64,000 bases of DNA from Dyella_A sp049445995 (GCF_049445995.1 NZ_JBMSDZ010000007.1:1-64000), one strand, 5' to 3'. Numbered from the stretch's first letter, positions 9,122-18,606 are shown. The notes: a model not told the origin generated them from the sequence alone. Numbers and translations are program-made.

Positions 9122-9440
9122 GGGAATCCGGAGTGTGACGGCCGGCGAAAAGATTGGGGTGGGCCGGACCGGTTCAAGGGCGATAGTCGTGCGGACATGC
9201 CCTGGTTCTTCTCGGTGTCGCAACCAGCGAGACTTCGACGCTTACACTAGGGATGCTCTGATCAACCAGGTGCAGGTAGTTGATCAGAGCATCCCTAGAC
9301 GACCACGCAGAATTGATTCTTCCGGCCCAGCCCAGGGCGACGAGCAACGGATATTCGCCCATGTATCTGCCGCGCTTCCAAATACAACGCGATATTGCGC
9401 ATGCCGCTGCACGGGCCCGCGCAAGAAGCGTGCGACACGC
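9122..9440. other. Intergenic region upstream of the Wadjet operon
   Basis: This 319-base gap between the divergent DsbA-like gene and jetA must hold the jet promoter. I see no clear -35/-10 pair. Its only obvious structure is the strong inverted repeat at 9248-9299. Open frames run through it but have no coding character. Confidence 0.6.
9248..9299. repeat. Perfect 20-bp inverted repeat upstream of jetA
   Basis: The arms are CTAGGGATGCTCTGATCAAC and its exact complement, separated by 12 bases. The arms begin with CTAG, as do the ends of repeat family 1, but the sequence is otherwise unrelated. It could be a mobile miniature element, a transcription terminator stem without a U-run, or a binding site. 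It lies about 140 bases before jetA. Confidence 0.85.
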
Positions 9441-10904
9441 ATGAAGACCCGCGCCCGGATCGCCACATGGCAGCGCTTGCGGCAGCAGCCGACGTGGAAG
9501 CTGCTGGCCGCCGACAACGCGCCGTCGATTGCCGCATTGCTGCAGTACTTGCTGCTCGACGCCGAGCGTCAGCTGCCGGCATCGCTGTTGCATGAGCGGC
9601 TTGAGCGCGAGCTGGAGGATCTGCGCGGACACGGGCATGTGTTGCCGCGCGCCGCCCAGGCCTATGTCGCCGAATGGCTGGCGGCCGGCTGGCTGGAGCG
9701 GCGCTTCCCGGACGGCGCCAGCGAGGAGCAGTACGAGCTGTCCACCCAGGCGATCGGTGCGCTGCGCTTCCTCGGCAGCCTGGACGCCAGCCGCAGCGTG
9801 GCGACCGAAAGCCGGCTCGCGCTGGTCATCCAGCAGCTGGTGCAGCTGGCCCGGCAGACCGACGGCGACCCGCACAGCCGGCTGGCCGAGCTGCAGGCCG
9901 AGCGTGCGCGCATCGACGCGCAGATCGCCGCGGTCAGCGAAGGCCGGGTGGAGGTGCTGGACGATACCCGTGCACTGGAACGGGCACGCGAGATCATCGC
10001 GCTGGCCGACGAGCTGGCCGAGGATTTCCGCCACGTGCGCGACGATTTTCAGCAGCTGGACCGCGACTTCCGCGAGCGCATCATCGACGACGAGCGCCAG
10101 CGCGGCGAGCTGCTGGAGGCGCTGTTCGCCGGCGTCGACGTGATCGCCGAAAGCGAATCGGGGCGCAGCTTCGACGCGTTCTGGCGGCTGCTCACCGACG
10201 CCGAGCAGAGCGGCCAGCTGGAAGCGGCGGTGGATGCGGTGACCGGCCGCGGCTTCGCACGCAAGCTGGACCGGCGCGAGCGCAGCTTCCTGCTGCACCT
10301 CACCCGTACCCTGCTCGATCGCGGCGGCCACGTGCACGATGTGTTGCAGCATTTCGCGCGCAGCCTGAAAAGCTTCGTGCAGAGCCGCGCCTACCTGGAA
10401 CAGCGCCGCCTGCATCAGCTGCTGAAACAGACCCAGGCCGAGGCGCTGAAACTGCGCGACCGGGTGCGCAGCAACGAAGGCATCGACTACACGCTCACCC
10501 TGAGCAGCGCGCGGTTGCACTCGCTGTCGCGCTGGCGGCTCAACGATCCGCGCACCAGCCAGGTCGACGGTGCCATCGTGCGCGCCGAGGGTGCGGCGAT
10601 CACGCTGGACAGCGTGGGCGAACTGGTGGCGCAGTCGGAGATCGATTTCCGCACCCTGAAACAGCGCGTGCACACGCTGCTGGCCGATCATGCGCAGTGC
10701 TCGGTGGGCACCGTGCTGCAGCACTATCCCGCCGAACAGGGTCTGGGCAGCGTGGTCGGCTATGTGGCGCTGGGCAGCCGTCACGGCCTGCGGGTGCCCG
10801 ACCGTTTCGAGCCGGTGAGCTGGCGCGGCGAGGACGGCCACGAACGCCGCGCCCGCATTCCCCTGCTGTACTTCCTCAAGGAAAAACGCGATGAACTGGT
10901 CTGA
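9441..10904 (+). CDS. jetA: Wadjet protein JetA (DUF3375, kleisin-like)
   Basis: A 487-residue DUF3375 protein, the normal length for JetA of Wadjet type I. It starts with the family N-terminus (TWQRLRQQPTWKLLAADNAPSIAALLQYLL), then a long helical middle with DFRHVRDDFQQLDRDFRERI, and ends with RIPLLYFLKEKRDELV. In the complex JetA is the MukF-like kleisin that closes the SMC ring and bridges JetC heads. The reading frame is open further upstream, but family alignment favours this ATG, which has no strong Shine-Dalgarno. Its last 14 bases overlap jetB, indicating a tightly coupled operon. Confidence 0.93.
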   Translation: MKTRARIATWQRLRQQPTWKLLAADNAPSIAALLQYLLLDAERQLPASLLHERLERELEDLRGHGHVLPRAAQAYVAEWLAAGWLERRFPDGASEEQYELSTQAIGALRFLGSLDASRSVATESRLALVIQQLVQLARQTDGDPHSRLAELQAERARIDAQIAAVSEGRVEVLDDTRALERAREIIALADELAEDFRHVRDDFQQLDRDFRERIIDDERQRGELLEALFAGVDVIAESESGRSFDAFWRLLTDAEQSGQLEAAVDAVTGRGFARKLDRRERSFLLHLTRTLLDRGGHVHDVLQHFARSLKSFVQSRAYLEQRRLHQLLKQTQAEALKLRDRVRSNEGIDYTLTLSSARLHSLSRWRLNDPRTSQVDGAIVRAEGAAITLDSVGELVAQSEIDFRTLKQRVHTLLADHAQCSVGTVLQHYPAEQGLGSVVGYVALGSRHGLRVPDRFEPVSWRGEDGHERRARIPLLYFLKEKRDELV

Positions 10905-11577
10905 GGACATGGCCGGGCCGGACCCGGCCAACCCGCCATCGGAAAGCGTCGGCGATGCCGGCCTGTTCCCCGGCGACAGCGGCAGCCTGCCGTTCGAGGC
11001 GCGCCGCGTGCTGTGCCAGTTGCTGGCCGGCCCCAGCGTCGATGCCGAGCGCCACGCCCTGCTGTGGCCGGTGCTGCTGCGCGAGGAAACCGCCATCCGG
11101 GCACGCCTGTGCGAACTGTTCCTGGAACTGGTGCTGGACCGCGACCTGCGCGTGGCCTTCGTGCGCCAGGCCGATACCGGCGAGCTGGAAACGCCGACCC
11201 TGCTGCGTTCCAGCCCGCTCACCTTCATCGACTCGGTGCTGCTGCTGACCCTGCGCCAGCGCCTGGCCGAGGCCGAGGCGCAGGGCCAGCGCGCGGTGGT
11301 GGAGGTGGACGAGCTGCACGCGCAGCTGGCCGTCTACGAACCGCCGCAGGGCACCGACCGCGCCGGCTTCACCAAAAAGCTCAACGCCGCCATCGAGAAG
11401 ATGAAAAAGAACAACGTGCTGCAACCGATCCGCGGCAGCGAGGGCCGCCACGAGGTGTCGCCCACGCTGAAACTGCTGTTCTCCGCCGAGGACGTGCAGG
11501 CGCTGGGCGCGGTCTATCGCGAGCACCTGGCCGGCCCCCGCAGCGTCGACGATCCCACGCCGGAGGAGGACGACTGA
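10891..11577 (+). CDS. jetB: Wadjet protein JetB (DUF4194, MukE-like)
   Basis: A 228-residue DUF4194 protein. It has the winged-helix-rich pattern of MukE/kite subunits, for example the block RARLCELFLELVLDRDLRVAFVRQ and the late FTKKLNAAIEKMKKNNVLQPI segment. JetB dimers bind the kleisin JetA and DNA in the Wadjet complex. The ATG lies inside the end of jetA (14-base overlap) and the TGA overlaps the jetC ATG by one base (TGATG). The acidic N-terminal about 30 residues (MAGPDPANPP region) are likely disordered. Confidence 0.92.
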   Translation: MNWSEDMAGPDPANPPSESVGDAGLFPGDSGSLPFEARRVLCQLLAGPSVDAERHALLWPVLLREETAIRARLCELFLELVLDRDLRVAFVRQADTGELETPTLLRSSPLTFIDSVLLLTLRQRLAEAEAQGQRAVVEVDELHAQLAVYEPPQGTDRAGFTKKLNAAIEKMKKNNVLQPIRGSEGRHEVSPTLKLLFSAEDVQALGAVYREHLAGPRSVDDPTPEEDD

Positions 11578-14500
11578 TGGCCAAGGCCGACACCCACGCG
11601 TCGCTGTTCCTCGGCGACCTGCCCACGCCGCGCGAGGAACAGTTCCGCATGCGCCGCCTGCAGGTATTCAACTGGGGCACCTTCTCCGGCCTGCATGACG
11701 TGCCGATCGCCGAGCGCGGCTTCCTGTTCGTCGGCCGTTCCGGCTCGGGCAAGTCGACCCTGCTCGATGCGATGTCGGCGCTGCTGGTGCCGCCCGCGCT
11801 GGTCGATTTCAATGCCGCCGCGCGCGAGGCCGAGCGCAGTGGCCGCGATCGCTCGCTGGTGTCCTACGTGCGCGGCGCCTGGGCCGACCAGCATGACGAG
11901 GACTCCGGCGAGGTCGCCACCCAGTACCTGCGCCGCGGCCCGGTGTGGTCGGCGCTGGCGCTGGAATACCGCAACGCGCTGGGCCGCTGCGTGACCCTGG
12001 TGCGGCTGCTGTGGATTCGCGGCAACAGTTCCACCGCCGCCGACGTGACCAAGCACTTCATCGTCGCCGAGCGGCCGTTCGACCTGGCCGTCGAGCTGGA
12101 AGGCTTCGACCTGGACCTGCGCCGGCTCAAGCAGCGCCTGGCCGACGTGCACCACCACGACAGCTTCAACGCCTATGCCGAGCGCTTCCGCCGTCTGCTC
12201 GGCATCGGCAACGACACTGCGCTGCGCCTGCTGCACAAGACGCAGTCGGCGAAGAACCTGGGCGACCTCAACCATTTCCTGCGCGATTTCATGCTGGAGC
12301 GTCCGGAAACCTTCGCCGTGGCCGACCGCCTGGTGGCCGAATTCGCCGAGCTGGACGAGGCGCACAAGGCGGTGGTCACCGCGCGCGAACAGATCGAGAC
12401 CCTGCGCCCCGCGCGGGCGGCCCATGAGCGGCTGATGGCCGTGCGGCGCGAGCGCGGCGAACTGGACGAGCTGCTGGCCGGCATGGACGGCTATCGCGAG
12501 CGTCAGCGGCTGCGGCTGCTCGACGAACGCCTGGCCGAACTGGACACGCTCGACCGCGGCCTCGAAGGCGAGGAAGGCCGTTGCCAGCAACAGCTGGATC
12601 AGCACCAGCGCGACCTTGGCGAGCTGCAGGCGCGCCACCGCGAGCAGGGTGGCGATCGGATCGAGCAACTGGAACGCGAGCACGACAGCGTAGCGCGCGA
12701 GCGCGACACCGGCGTGCGCCATCGCGGCGTGGCCGATGCCGCCTGCCGGCAACTGGGCTGGCAGCTCGCCGACACCCCGCAGGGTTTTGCCGAACAGCTC
12801 GCGCGCTCGCGCAGCCTGCTCGATGCCGGCCAGGACGCTGCCGCCCATGATGACCAGCGCATGCTGGAACTGGGCATGCACAAGAGGCAGGCCGAAGACG
12901 CCTTTGCCAGCGCGCGTGCCGAGATCGCCGCGCTGGAAGCGCATCCGTCGAACATCCCCGCGCATCTGCAGGCGCTGCGCCGCCGCCTGTGCGCCGCGCT
13001 GGGTCTGGCCGACAGCGCCCTGCCGTTCGCCGGCGAGCTGATCCAGGTACGGGCGGACGAGCAGGCGTGGAGCGGCGCGATCGAGCGCCTGCTGCACGGC
13101 TTCGCGCTGTCGCTGCTGGTGGACGAACGGCATTACGCCAGGGTCGCCGCCTGGGTCGATGCCACCCACCTCGGCGGCAAGCTGGTGTACCACCGCATCG
13201 GTGCGGCGGATGCGCTGAACGCGTCCGCGCCGCCGCCGCGTTCGCTGCGGCACAAGCTGGAACTGGCGCCGCACGCACATCAGGAATGGCTGCATGGCGA
13301 ACTGCTGCGGCGCTACGACTACGCCTGCGTGGACAGCGTGCAGGCGCTGCAACGCAGCGAACGCGCGATCACCGCGCAGGGCCAGATCAAGCACGGTCGC
13401 AGCCGGCACGAAAAGGACGACCGCCACGCGGTCGGCGATCGCCGCCACTGGGTGCTCGGCTTCGACAACCGCGACAAGCTGGCGCTGTACCAGGCCGAAG
13501 CCGCCGCGCTGGCGCAGCAGATCGCCGAGGCCGACCGCACCATGGCGGCGATCAAGGCCGAACGCGTGGAGCGTGCCAGTCGCACCGCTGCGGCGCAGTC
13601 GCTGGCCAACCTGCGCTGGAGCGACATCGACGTCGCGCCCCTGCTGACCCGACTGGATGCGATCGAGGCCACGCTGAAGGAACTGCGCGAAGGCAGCGCC
13701 ACGCTGCGCGAGCTGGGCGAGCGGATCGAGGCGAAGGGCAGGCAGGTGAGGCAGGCGGAGAACGACCTGCTCGATGCGCGCGCTCGGCGCAAGTCCCATC
13801 GTGGCGAGCATGACGCCCGCCGTGCCGAGCGCGACCGCTGTTTCGAAGCGGTCGCGACCATGCCACTGACGCCCTTCCAGCAGCAGGGACTCGACGGACG
13901 ATGCGACGGGGGCGCCGCCTTGACACTGGGCAACCTGGAAGCGCAGCTGCGTGGCATCGAACGCGGTTTGCAGAATGCAAACAGTGAGCTGCAGGATGAG
14001 GCCGGCAGACTGGCCCACGCGATCGTCACCGCTTTCGAATCCTTCCGCCGCCGCTGGGTGCAGGATGCGGGCGACGTACAGGCCAACCTGGAAAGCGCGG
14101 CGGATTTCTTCGCCCGGCTGGAGCGGCTTGAGCGCGACGGCCTGCCGGCGCACGAGGCGCGTTTCTTCGACATGCTGCGCACCCAGAGCGGACAGAACCT
14201 GGTGGCGCTGCAGACGCATATCGCCCAGGCGCACAAGGCGATCCGCGCGCGCATGGAGGACGTCAACGCCAGCCTGGAGACGGTGCCGTTCAACCGCGGC
14301 AGCATCCTGCAGATCAAGCCGGAGGATCGCCGCCTGCCGGAGGTGACCGAGTTCCGCCAGCAGTTGCGCGACGTGCTGGCGCACCAGCGCACCGACGACC
14401 GCGAGCGCGCCGAGGCGCAGTTCGAGGGCCTGCGCAAGCTGGTCGCGCGGCTGGCCTCGACCGACCCCGAGCACAAGCGCTGGCGCGAGCAGGTGCTGGA

Positions 14501-14951
14501 CGTGCGCCTGCACGTGGAGTTCATCGGCGAGGAGCGCGACGCGCAGAGCGGCCGCCAGCTGGAGGTGTACCGCAGCGGCGCCGGCAAGTCCGGCGGCCAG
14601 CGGCAGAAACTGGCCACCACCTGCCTGGCCGCCGCGCTGCGCTACCAGCTCGGCGACGAGGATGGCGGCGTGCCGCAGTACGCGGCGGTGGTGCTGGACG
14701 AGGCGTTCGACAAGGCCGACAACGAATTCACCGCGATGGCCATGCGCATCTTCGAGAACTTCGGTTTTCAGATGATCGTGGCCACGCCGCTGAAGTCGGT
14801 GATGACGCTGGAGCCGTTCATCGGCGGGGCCTGCTTCGTCGAGATCGACGGCCGCCACGATTCGCGCGTGCTGATGATCGAATACGACGCCGCCAGTCAG
14901 CGCCTGGACCTGCCGCGCGCCGCACGCGAAGGCGACGATGCGCAGCCCTGA
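11577..14951 (+). CDS. jetC: Wadjet protein JetC (SMC/MukB-like ATPase)
   Basis: A 1124-residue SMC-type ATPase. The N-terminal head has Walker A GRSGSGKST (residues 53-61). Long charged, Glu/Arg/Leu-rich coiled coils follow (about 260-470 and 640-1000), interrupted by a globular hinge-like segment. The C-terminal head has an ABC-signature-like KSGGQRQKL and Walker B AAVVLDEAFDKAD. All ATPase motifs look intact. JetC drives loop extrusion along small circular DNA so that JetD can cut it. Base composition and codon use match the chromosome, so any transfer is old or from a similar donor. Confidence 0.95.
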   Translation: MAKADTHASLFLGDLPTPREEQFRMRRLQVFNWGTFSGLHDVPIAERGFLFVGRSGSGKSTLLDAMSALLVPPALVDFNAAAREAERSGRDRSLVSYVRGAWADQHDEDSGEVATQYLRRGPVWSALALEYRNALGRCVTLVRLLWIRGNSSTAADVTKHFIVAERPFDLAVELEGFDLDLRRLKQRLADVHHHDSFNAYAERFRRLLGIGNDTALRLLHKTQSAKNLGDLNHFLRDFMLERPETFAVADRLVAEFAELDEAHKAVVTAREQIETLRPARAAHERLMAVRRERGELDELLAGMDGYRERQRLRLLDERLAELDTLDRGLEGEEGRCQQQLDQHQRDLGELQARHREQGGDRIEQLEREHDSVARERDTGVRHRGVADAACRQLGWQLADTPQGFAEQLARSRSLLDAGQDAAAHDDQRMLELGMHKRQAEDAFASARAEIAALEAHPSNIPAHLQALRRRLCAALGLADSALPFAGELIQVRADEQAWSGAIERLLHGFALSLLVDERHYARVAAWVDATHLGGKLVYHRIGAADALNASAPPPRSLRHKLELAPHAHQEWLHGELLRRYDYACVDSVQALQRSERAITAQGQIKHGRSRHEKDDRHAVGDRRHWVLGFDNRDKLALYQAEAAALAQQIAEADRTMAAIKAERVERASRTAAAQSLANLRWSDIDVAPLLTRLDAIEATLKELREGSATLRELGERIEAKGRQVRQAENDLLDARARRKSHRGEHDARRAERDRCFEAVATMPLTPFQQQGLDGRCDGGAALTLGNLEAQLRGIERGLQNANSELQDEAGRLAHAIVTAFESFRRRWVQDAGDVQANLESAADFFARLERLERDGLPAHEARFFDMLRTQSGQNLVALQTHIAQAHKAIRARMEDVNASLETVPFNRGSILQIKPEDRRLPEVTEFRQQLRDVLAHQRTDDRERAEAQFEGLRKLVARLASTDPEHKRWREQVLDVRLHVEFIGEERDAQSGRQLEVYRSGAGKSGGQRQKLATTCLAAALRYQLGDEDGGVPQYAAVVLDEAFDKADNEFTAMAMRIFENFGFQMIVATPLKSVMTLEPFIGGACFVEIDGRHDSRVLMIEYDAASQRLDLPRAAREGDDAQP

Positions 14952-16110
14952 GCAGGTCGTCGCGCTGCTGCGGGCCAGTTGGCGGCGTCATGCCGGCGAC
15001 TGGCTCGGTGGCGGCGGCGACTGGCCGTTGCGGGTATCGCTGGCAGCGCCGGGCGAGCGTCAGGCGGGTGCACACTGGGCGGCGTTCGAGGCATGGCGCT
15101 CGGAGTGGCAGGACTGGCGCGGCGGCGAGGTCAGCTGGGTCGAGCGGCGCTGGCCGCTGCTTGGTAGCCAGGCGGTACCGGAAGCCCTGTCGTTGCCCGA
15201 CGCCGCGGCGCTGGCCGAACTGCTGGGCGAAGCCGCGCGCTGGCAGCGCGCCCGCGCGCGGTTCGACGCGTGGGCGCCACGCTGGCCGGCACTGGCCGCC
15301 GCGTTGCGCCGTCAGTACACCTTGCTGGCTGATGCCGACGACACCGAGTTCGCCCGGCTCGGCGACATGCTGGCGTGGCTGCAGGCGCATCCCGCGTCGA
15401 ACCTGTTCGCGCGCCAGCTGCCGGTGGCCGGACTGGACAGCAAGTGGCTGGAGACCCGTACCGGCCTGCTCGGCGACTGGCTGCGCACGCTGGCCGGCTT
15501 GCCGCGCGACACCGATTTCCAGCAGGCCAGCGGCCTGCGTCGCGAGCCGGACCGGTTGCGCATGCGCGTGCTCGATCCCGCCTTGCGCGCACGCGTCGGT
15601 GGCCTGGGCGACATCCATGCGCCGATCGACGAACTGGCCGCGCTGGCCTTGTCGGTGCGGCGCGTGTTCATCGTCGAGAACAAGCAGACCGGCCTGGCCT
15701 TCGACGACCTGCCCGGGTCCGTGGTGCTGATGGCGCGTGGCTACGCGGTGGAGCGTCTGCACGAACTGCCGTGGTTGCGGGCGGCGCAGGCGGTGCATTA
15801 CTGGGGCGACCTGGACACCCACGGCCTTGCCATTCTCGGCCGCCTGCGCGGGCACCTGCCGCAGGCGGCCTCGCTGCTGATGGACGAGGCGACCCTGCTC
15901 GCCCATCGCGCCTTGTGGGTGACCGAGCCGCAGCCGCACCGCGCCGACGCCATCGACCATCTGGATGCCGTCGAGCAGGCGCTGTACCGCGACCTGCGCG
16001 GCGACCGCTGGGGCGTGCGGGTGCGGCTGGAGCAGGAGCGGATCGGCTGGGACGTGGCGTGGGGACGGATTCTCGGTTGCCTCAGCCAACCGGGAATTGA
16101 TGGGGGCTGA
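14938..16110 (+). CDS. jetD: Wadjet nuclease JetD (DUF3322/DUF2220, TOPRIM)
   Basis: A 390-residue protein with an N-terminal DUF3322-like arm and a C-terminal TOPRIM-type nuclease domain. The metal-binding acidic residues are visible as E247 in FIVENKQTG and D291/D293 in YWGDLDTHG, with a further basic/acidic block EQERIGWD near the C-terminus. JetD cleaves circular plasmid DNA after loop extrusion by JetABC. It overlaps jetC by 14 bases, like jetA with jetB. An intact active site plus three intact partner genes implies a functional type I system. No clear terminator follows the stop. Confidence 0.93.
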   Translation: MRSPEQVVALLRASWRRHAGDWLGGGGDWPLRVSLAAPGERQAGAHWAAFEAWRSEWQDWRGGEVSWVERRWPLLGSQAVPEALSLPDAAALAELLGEAARWQRARARFDAWAPRWPALAAALRRQYTLLADADDTEFARLGDMLAWLQAHPASNLFARQLPVAGLDSKWLETRTGLLGDWLRTLAGLPRDTDFQQASGLRREPDRLRMRVLDPALRARVGGLGDIHAPIDELAALALSVRRVFIVENKQTGLAFDDLPGSVVLMARGYAVERLHELPWLRAAQAVHYWGDLDTHGLAILGRLRGHLPQAASLLMDEATLLAHRALWVTEPQPHRADAIDHLDAVEQALYRDLRGDRWGVRVRLEQERIGWDVAWGRILGCLSQPGIDGG

Positions 16111-16254
16111 TCGATCAAGGTCGTTGAAGGGCGCGCGCCGGAAATGTATGGGAAGCGGCCGCGGCTTTCCTTTCCTGGCGGGATGGCGTCGCTGCCCGCT
16201 GCGACCGTGCCGCAGCTGCCGTGCTCCACCGTGCAGCGCTCAGGTTGGCGCGGA

Positions 16255-16651
16255 TCAGGTGCCCCGAAGTTGCCGCGCTTTTTCCGCCGCGCTGTCGCCA
16301 AACAGGTCCGGCAGCGTGTCGAGAATTGGATGGTCCAGGCCGCCTGCCCGCATGTCGCGCGCCAGCGTCTGCTCGTTGTCGGGAAGCAGGCCCCACAGGA
16401 AGGCATCGATGGCGGCGTGCGGATGCTCGCTGCGGATCAGCGGCATCGACAGCGACAGCGCGATGGCGTCGGGCCGGCGCCGCCACGCGTCGTCGTAGGC
16501 GAAGCGCAGCCTTCCGGCGCGGTCGCGTTCGACCGTGCCCATCGGCGTGCCATTGAGGCAGGCGAGCAGGCGCGGCTTCGTCATCGCGGCCGGCCTGCTG
16601 ACGACTCTCGCGCACGATGGCGCCGATGTCTTGCGGTGTCCGGATCTGCAC
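16255..16651 (-). pseudogene. Collapsed hipBA toxin-antitoxin locus
   Basis: A GTG start at 16651 with GAGGA upstream begins MQIRTPQDIGAIVRESRQQA, a typical HipB (Xre-type antitoxin) N-terminus. After about 21 codons it breaks off and runs in the wrong frame. Almost at once a second frame opens at an ATG (16584) encoding a HipA N-terminal domain (LLACLNGTPMGTV, FLWGLLPDNEQTLARDM). It stops at 16255 after about 109 residues, so the kinase domain is missing. The most economical reading is an internal deletion of most of hipB plus loss of the 3' four-fifths of hipA. A toxin without the kinase should be inactive. Confidence 0.75.
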
Positions 16652-16664
16652 GGTGGCATCCTCA

Positions 16665-16735
16665 TGTCGCTGTACGGCGACATTTTGGATTGTCGCCGAA
16701 CGCCGACATCTCAGCTTTGTCAGCGTACGGTGACA
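16665..16735. promoter_or_regulatory. Three operator-like palindromes upstream of hipB
   Basis: Three 18-bp imperfect palindromes, each of the form TGTCR-N8-YGACA, lie at 16665-16682 (TGTCGC/GCGACA), 16691-16708 (TGTCG/CGACA) and 16718-16735 (TGTCA/TGACA). Their starts are 26 and 27 bp apart. Multiple regularly spaced palindromes in front of hipB are the usual autorepression layout of hipBA operons. The sites look better preserved than the genes they controlled. Confidence 0.75.
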
Positions 16736-16757
16736 ACAGGCGGGTTTTCTCTCGGGA

Positions 16758-18404
16758 TCAGCCGCCCACCATGCTCCGTGCTACCGCCTCGGCCACCTTG
16801 ATACCGTCGACGCCGGCCGAGAGGATGCCGCCGGCGTAGCCCGCGCCTTCGCCGGCCGGGTACAGGCCGGCGGTGTTGAGGCTTTGCAGTGTGTCGTCAC
16901 GCTTGATGCGGATCGGCGAGGAGGTGCGCGTCTCCACCCCGGTGAACACCGCGTCGTGCATGGCGAAGCCCTTGATCTGCCGGTCGAACGCGGGCATCGC
17001 CTCGCGGATCGCGGCGATCGCGTAGTCGGGCAGCGCGCTGTCCAGGCTGCCCGGCGTCACGCCGGGCTTGAACGAGGGCAGCACCTCGCCGAACTCGCGC
17101 GAGGCGCGGCCGGCCAGGAAATCGCCGACCAGCTGGCCGGGCGCGTTGTAGTTCTCGCCGCCCAGCACGTAGGCGCGACTCTCCAGCGCGCGCTGCAGGG
17201 CGATACCGGCGAGCGGGCTGCCGCTGCCGTCGAACGGCACGAAGTCGCTCGGATCGATACCCACCACGATCGCCGCGTTCGCATTGCGCTCGTTGCGCGA
17301 GTACTGGCTCATGCCGTTGGTGACCACGCGGCCGATCTCGCTAGTGGCCGCCACCACGGTGCCGCCCGGGCACATGCAGAAGCTGTACACGGCGCGGCCG
17401 TTCCCGGCGTGATTACCCTTGGCGTGGTGCACCAGCCTGTAGTCGGCCGCGCCCAGCAGTGGATGCCCGGCCTGCGGCCCGAAGCGGGCGCGGTCGATGA
17501 TCGCCTGCGGGTGCTCCACCCGAAAGCCGATCGAGAACGGCTTGGCCTCCACGTAGACGCTGCGCGCGTGCAGCATGGCGAAGGTGTCGCGCGCGCTGTG
17601 GCCCACCGCCAGCACCACATGATCGCTGCGGATTTCCTCGCCGCCGGCCAGCACCACGCCGCGGATGCGCTGGCGATCGGTGCCTTCGGCCTGCAGGATC
17701 AGGTCGTCCACCTTCTGCTGGAAGCGGATCTCGCCGCCCAGCGACTCGATCGTGCCGCGCATGTGCTCGACCATCGTCACCAGCCGGAACGTGCCGATGT
17801 GCGGCTTGTTGATCCACAGGATCTCTTCCGGCGCGCCGGCCTTCACGAACTCCTCCAGCACCTTGCGGCCGTGGTGCTGCGGGTCGCGGATCTGGCTGTA
17901 CAGCTTGCCGTCGGAGAAGGTGCCGGCGCCGCCCTCGCCGAACTGCACGTTCGATTCCGGATGCAGGTTGCGCTTGCGCCACAGGTCCCAGGTGTCCCTG
18001 GTGCGCTCGCGCACCGCCTTGCCGCGGTCGAGGATGATCGGGCGAAAGCCCATCTGCGCCAGCACCAGCCCGGCGAACAGACCGCACGGCCCCAGCCCGA
18101 TCACGATCGGCCGGTGCACCCGCGTCGCCGGTGCCTGGGCGACGAAGCGGTAGCGCGTATCCGGCGCGGGGTGGACGTGCGCATCGTCGGCGAAGCGCGC
18201 GAGCACGGCGGCCTCGTCGGCCACCTCGACATCCAGCGCATAGATCAGCGCGATCGCCCCGCGCTTGCGCGCGTCGTGGCTGCGCTTGGCCACGGTGAAG
18301 CCGCGCAGCTCGCCCTTGCCGAGCTTGAGCCGCGTGCGGATCGCCTGCTCCAGGTCGGCGCCGCGGTGATCCAGCGGCAGCTTGAGGTCGGTCAGTCGCA
18401 GCAT
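16758..18404 (-). CDS. FAD-dependent dehydrogenase (COG2509-like)
   Basis: A 548-residue flavoprotein. After an N-terminal region of about 95 residues comes the dinucleotide-binding motif VIGLGPCGLFAGLVLAQMGF. Conserved blocks of this uncharacterised oxidoreductase family follow: NVQFGEGGAGTFSDGKL, the FCMCPGG block, and the C-terminal FAD-binding YPAGEGAGYAGGI. The start chosen is the ATG at 18402-18404 (MLRLTDLKLPLDH), which matches the family N-terminus; the frame is open further upstream without coding character. The substrate is unknown. It is transcribed leftward, ending about 23 bases from the hipB operators. Confidence 0.88.
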   Translation of the reverse strand: MLRLTDLKLPLDHRGADLEQAIRTRLKLGKGELRGFTVAKRSHDARKRGAIALIYALDVEVADEAAVLARFADDAHVHPAPDTRYRFVAQAPATRVHRPIVIGLGPCGLFAGLVLAQMGFRPIILDRGKAVRERTRDTWDLWRKRNLHPESNVQFGEGGAGTFSDGKLYSQIRDPQHHGRKVLEEFVKAGAPEEILWINKPHIGTFRLVTMVEHMRGTIESLGGEIRFQQKVDDLILQAEGTDRQRIRGVVLAGGEEIRSDHVVLAVGHSARDTFAMLHARSVYVEAKPFSIGFRVEHPQAIIDRARFGPQAGHPLLGAADYRLVHHAKGNHAGNGRAVYSFCMCPGGTVVAATSEIGRVVTNGMSQYSRNERNANAAIVVGIDPSDFVPFDGSGSPLAGIALQRALESRAYVLGGENYNAPGQLVGDFLAGRASREFGEVLPSFKPGVTPGSLDSALPDYAIAAIREAMPAFDRQIKGFAMHDAVFTGVETRTSSPIRIKRDDTLQSLNTAGLYPAGEGAGYAGGILSAGVDGIKVAEAVARSMVGG

Positions 18405-18606
18405 GCGAGGGGGTGCCCGGTCGATCGGTCGGAGGGCCGCCGCGTCGGGCAGCCGTCCGGTCATTGTCCGGGCCGCGCCATGCCGGAACAAGGCGCGCCC
18501 GCGCGACGCAGGCGCGGGCAGCAAAGGACAGCACCCGGCGGGGTCGGCGGGCGGGGAAGGGGGGACCTTCCCCGCCGGGCGCTGAAAAGCGTGGCTCAGC
18601 GGGCGA

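Noticed and set aside
11514..14858. Long open frame antisense to jetC
   Set aside because: Shadow of a coiled-coil gene; composition is repetitive and no domain is visible.
9441..16110. A chromosomal MukBEF condensin locus
   Set aside because: The presence of a JetD-type nuclease and DUF3375/DUF4194 proteins in this order points to Wadjet.
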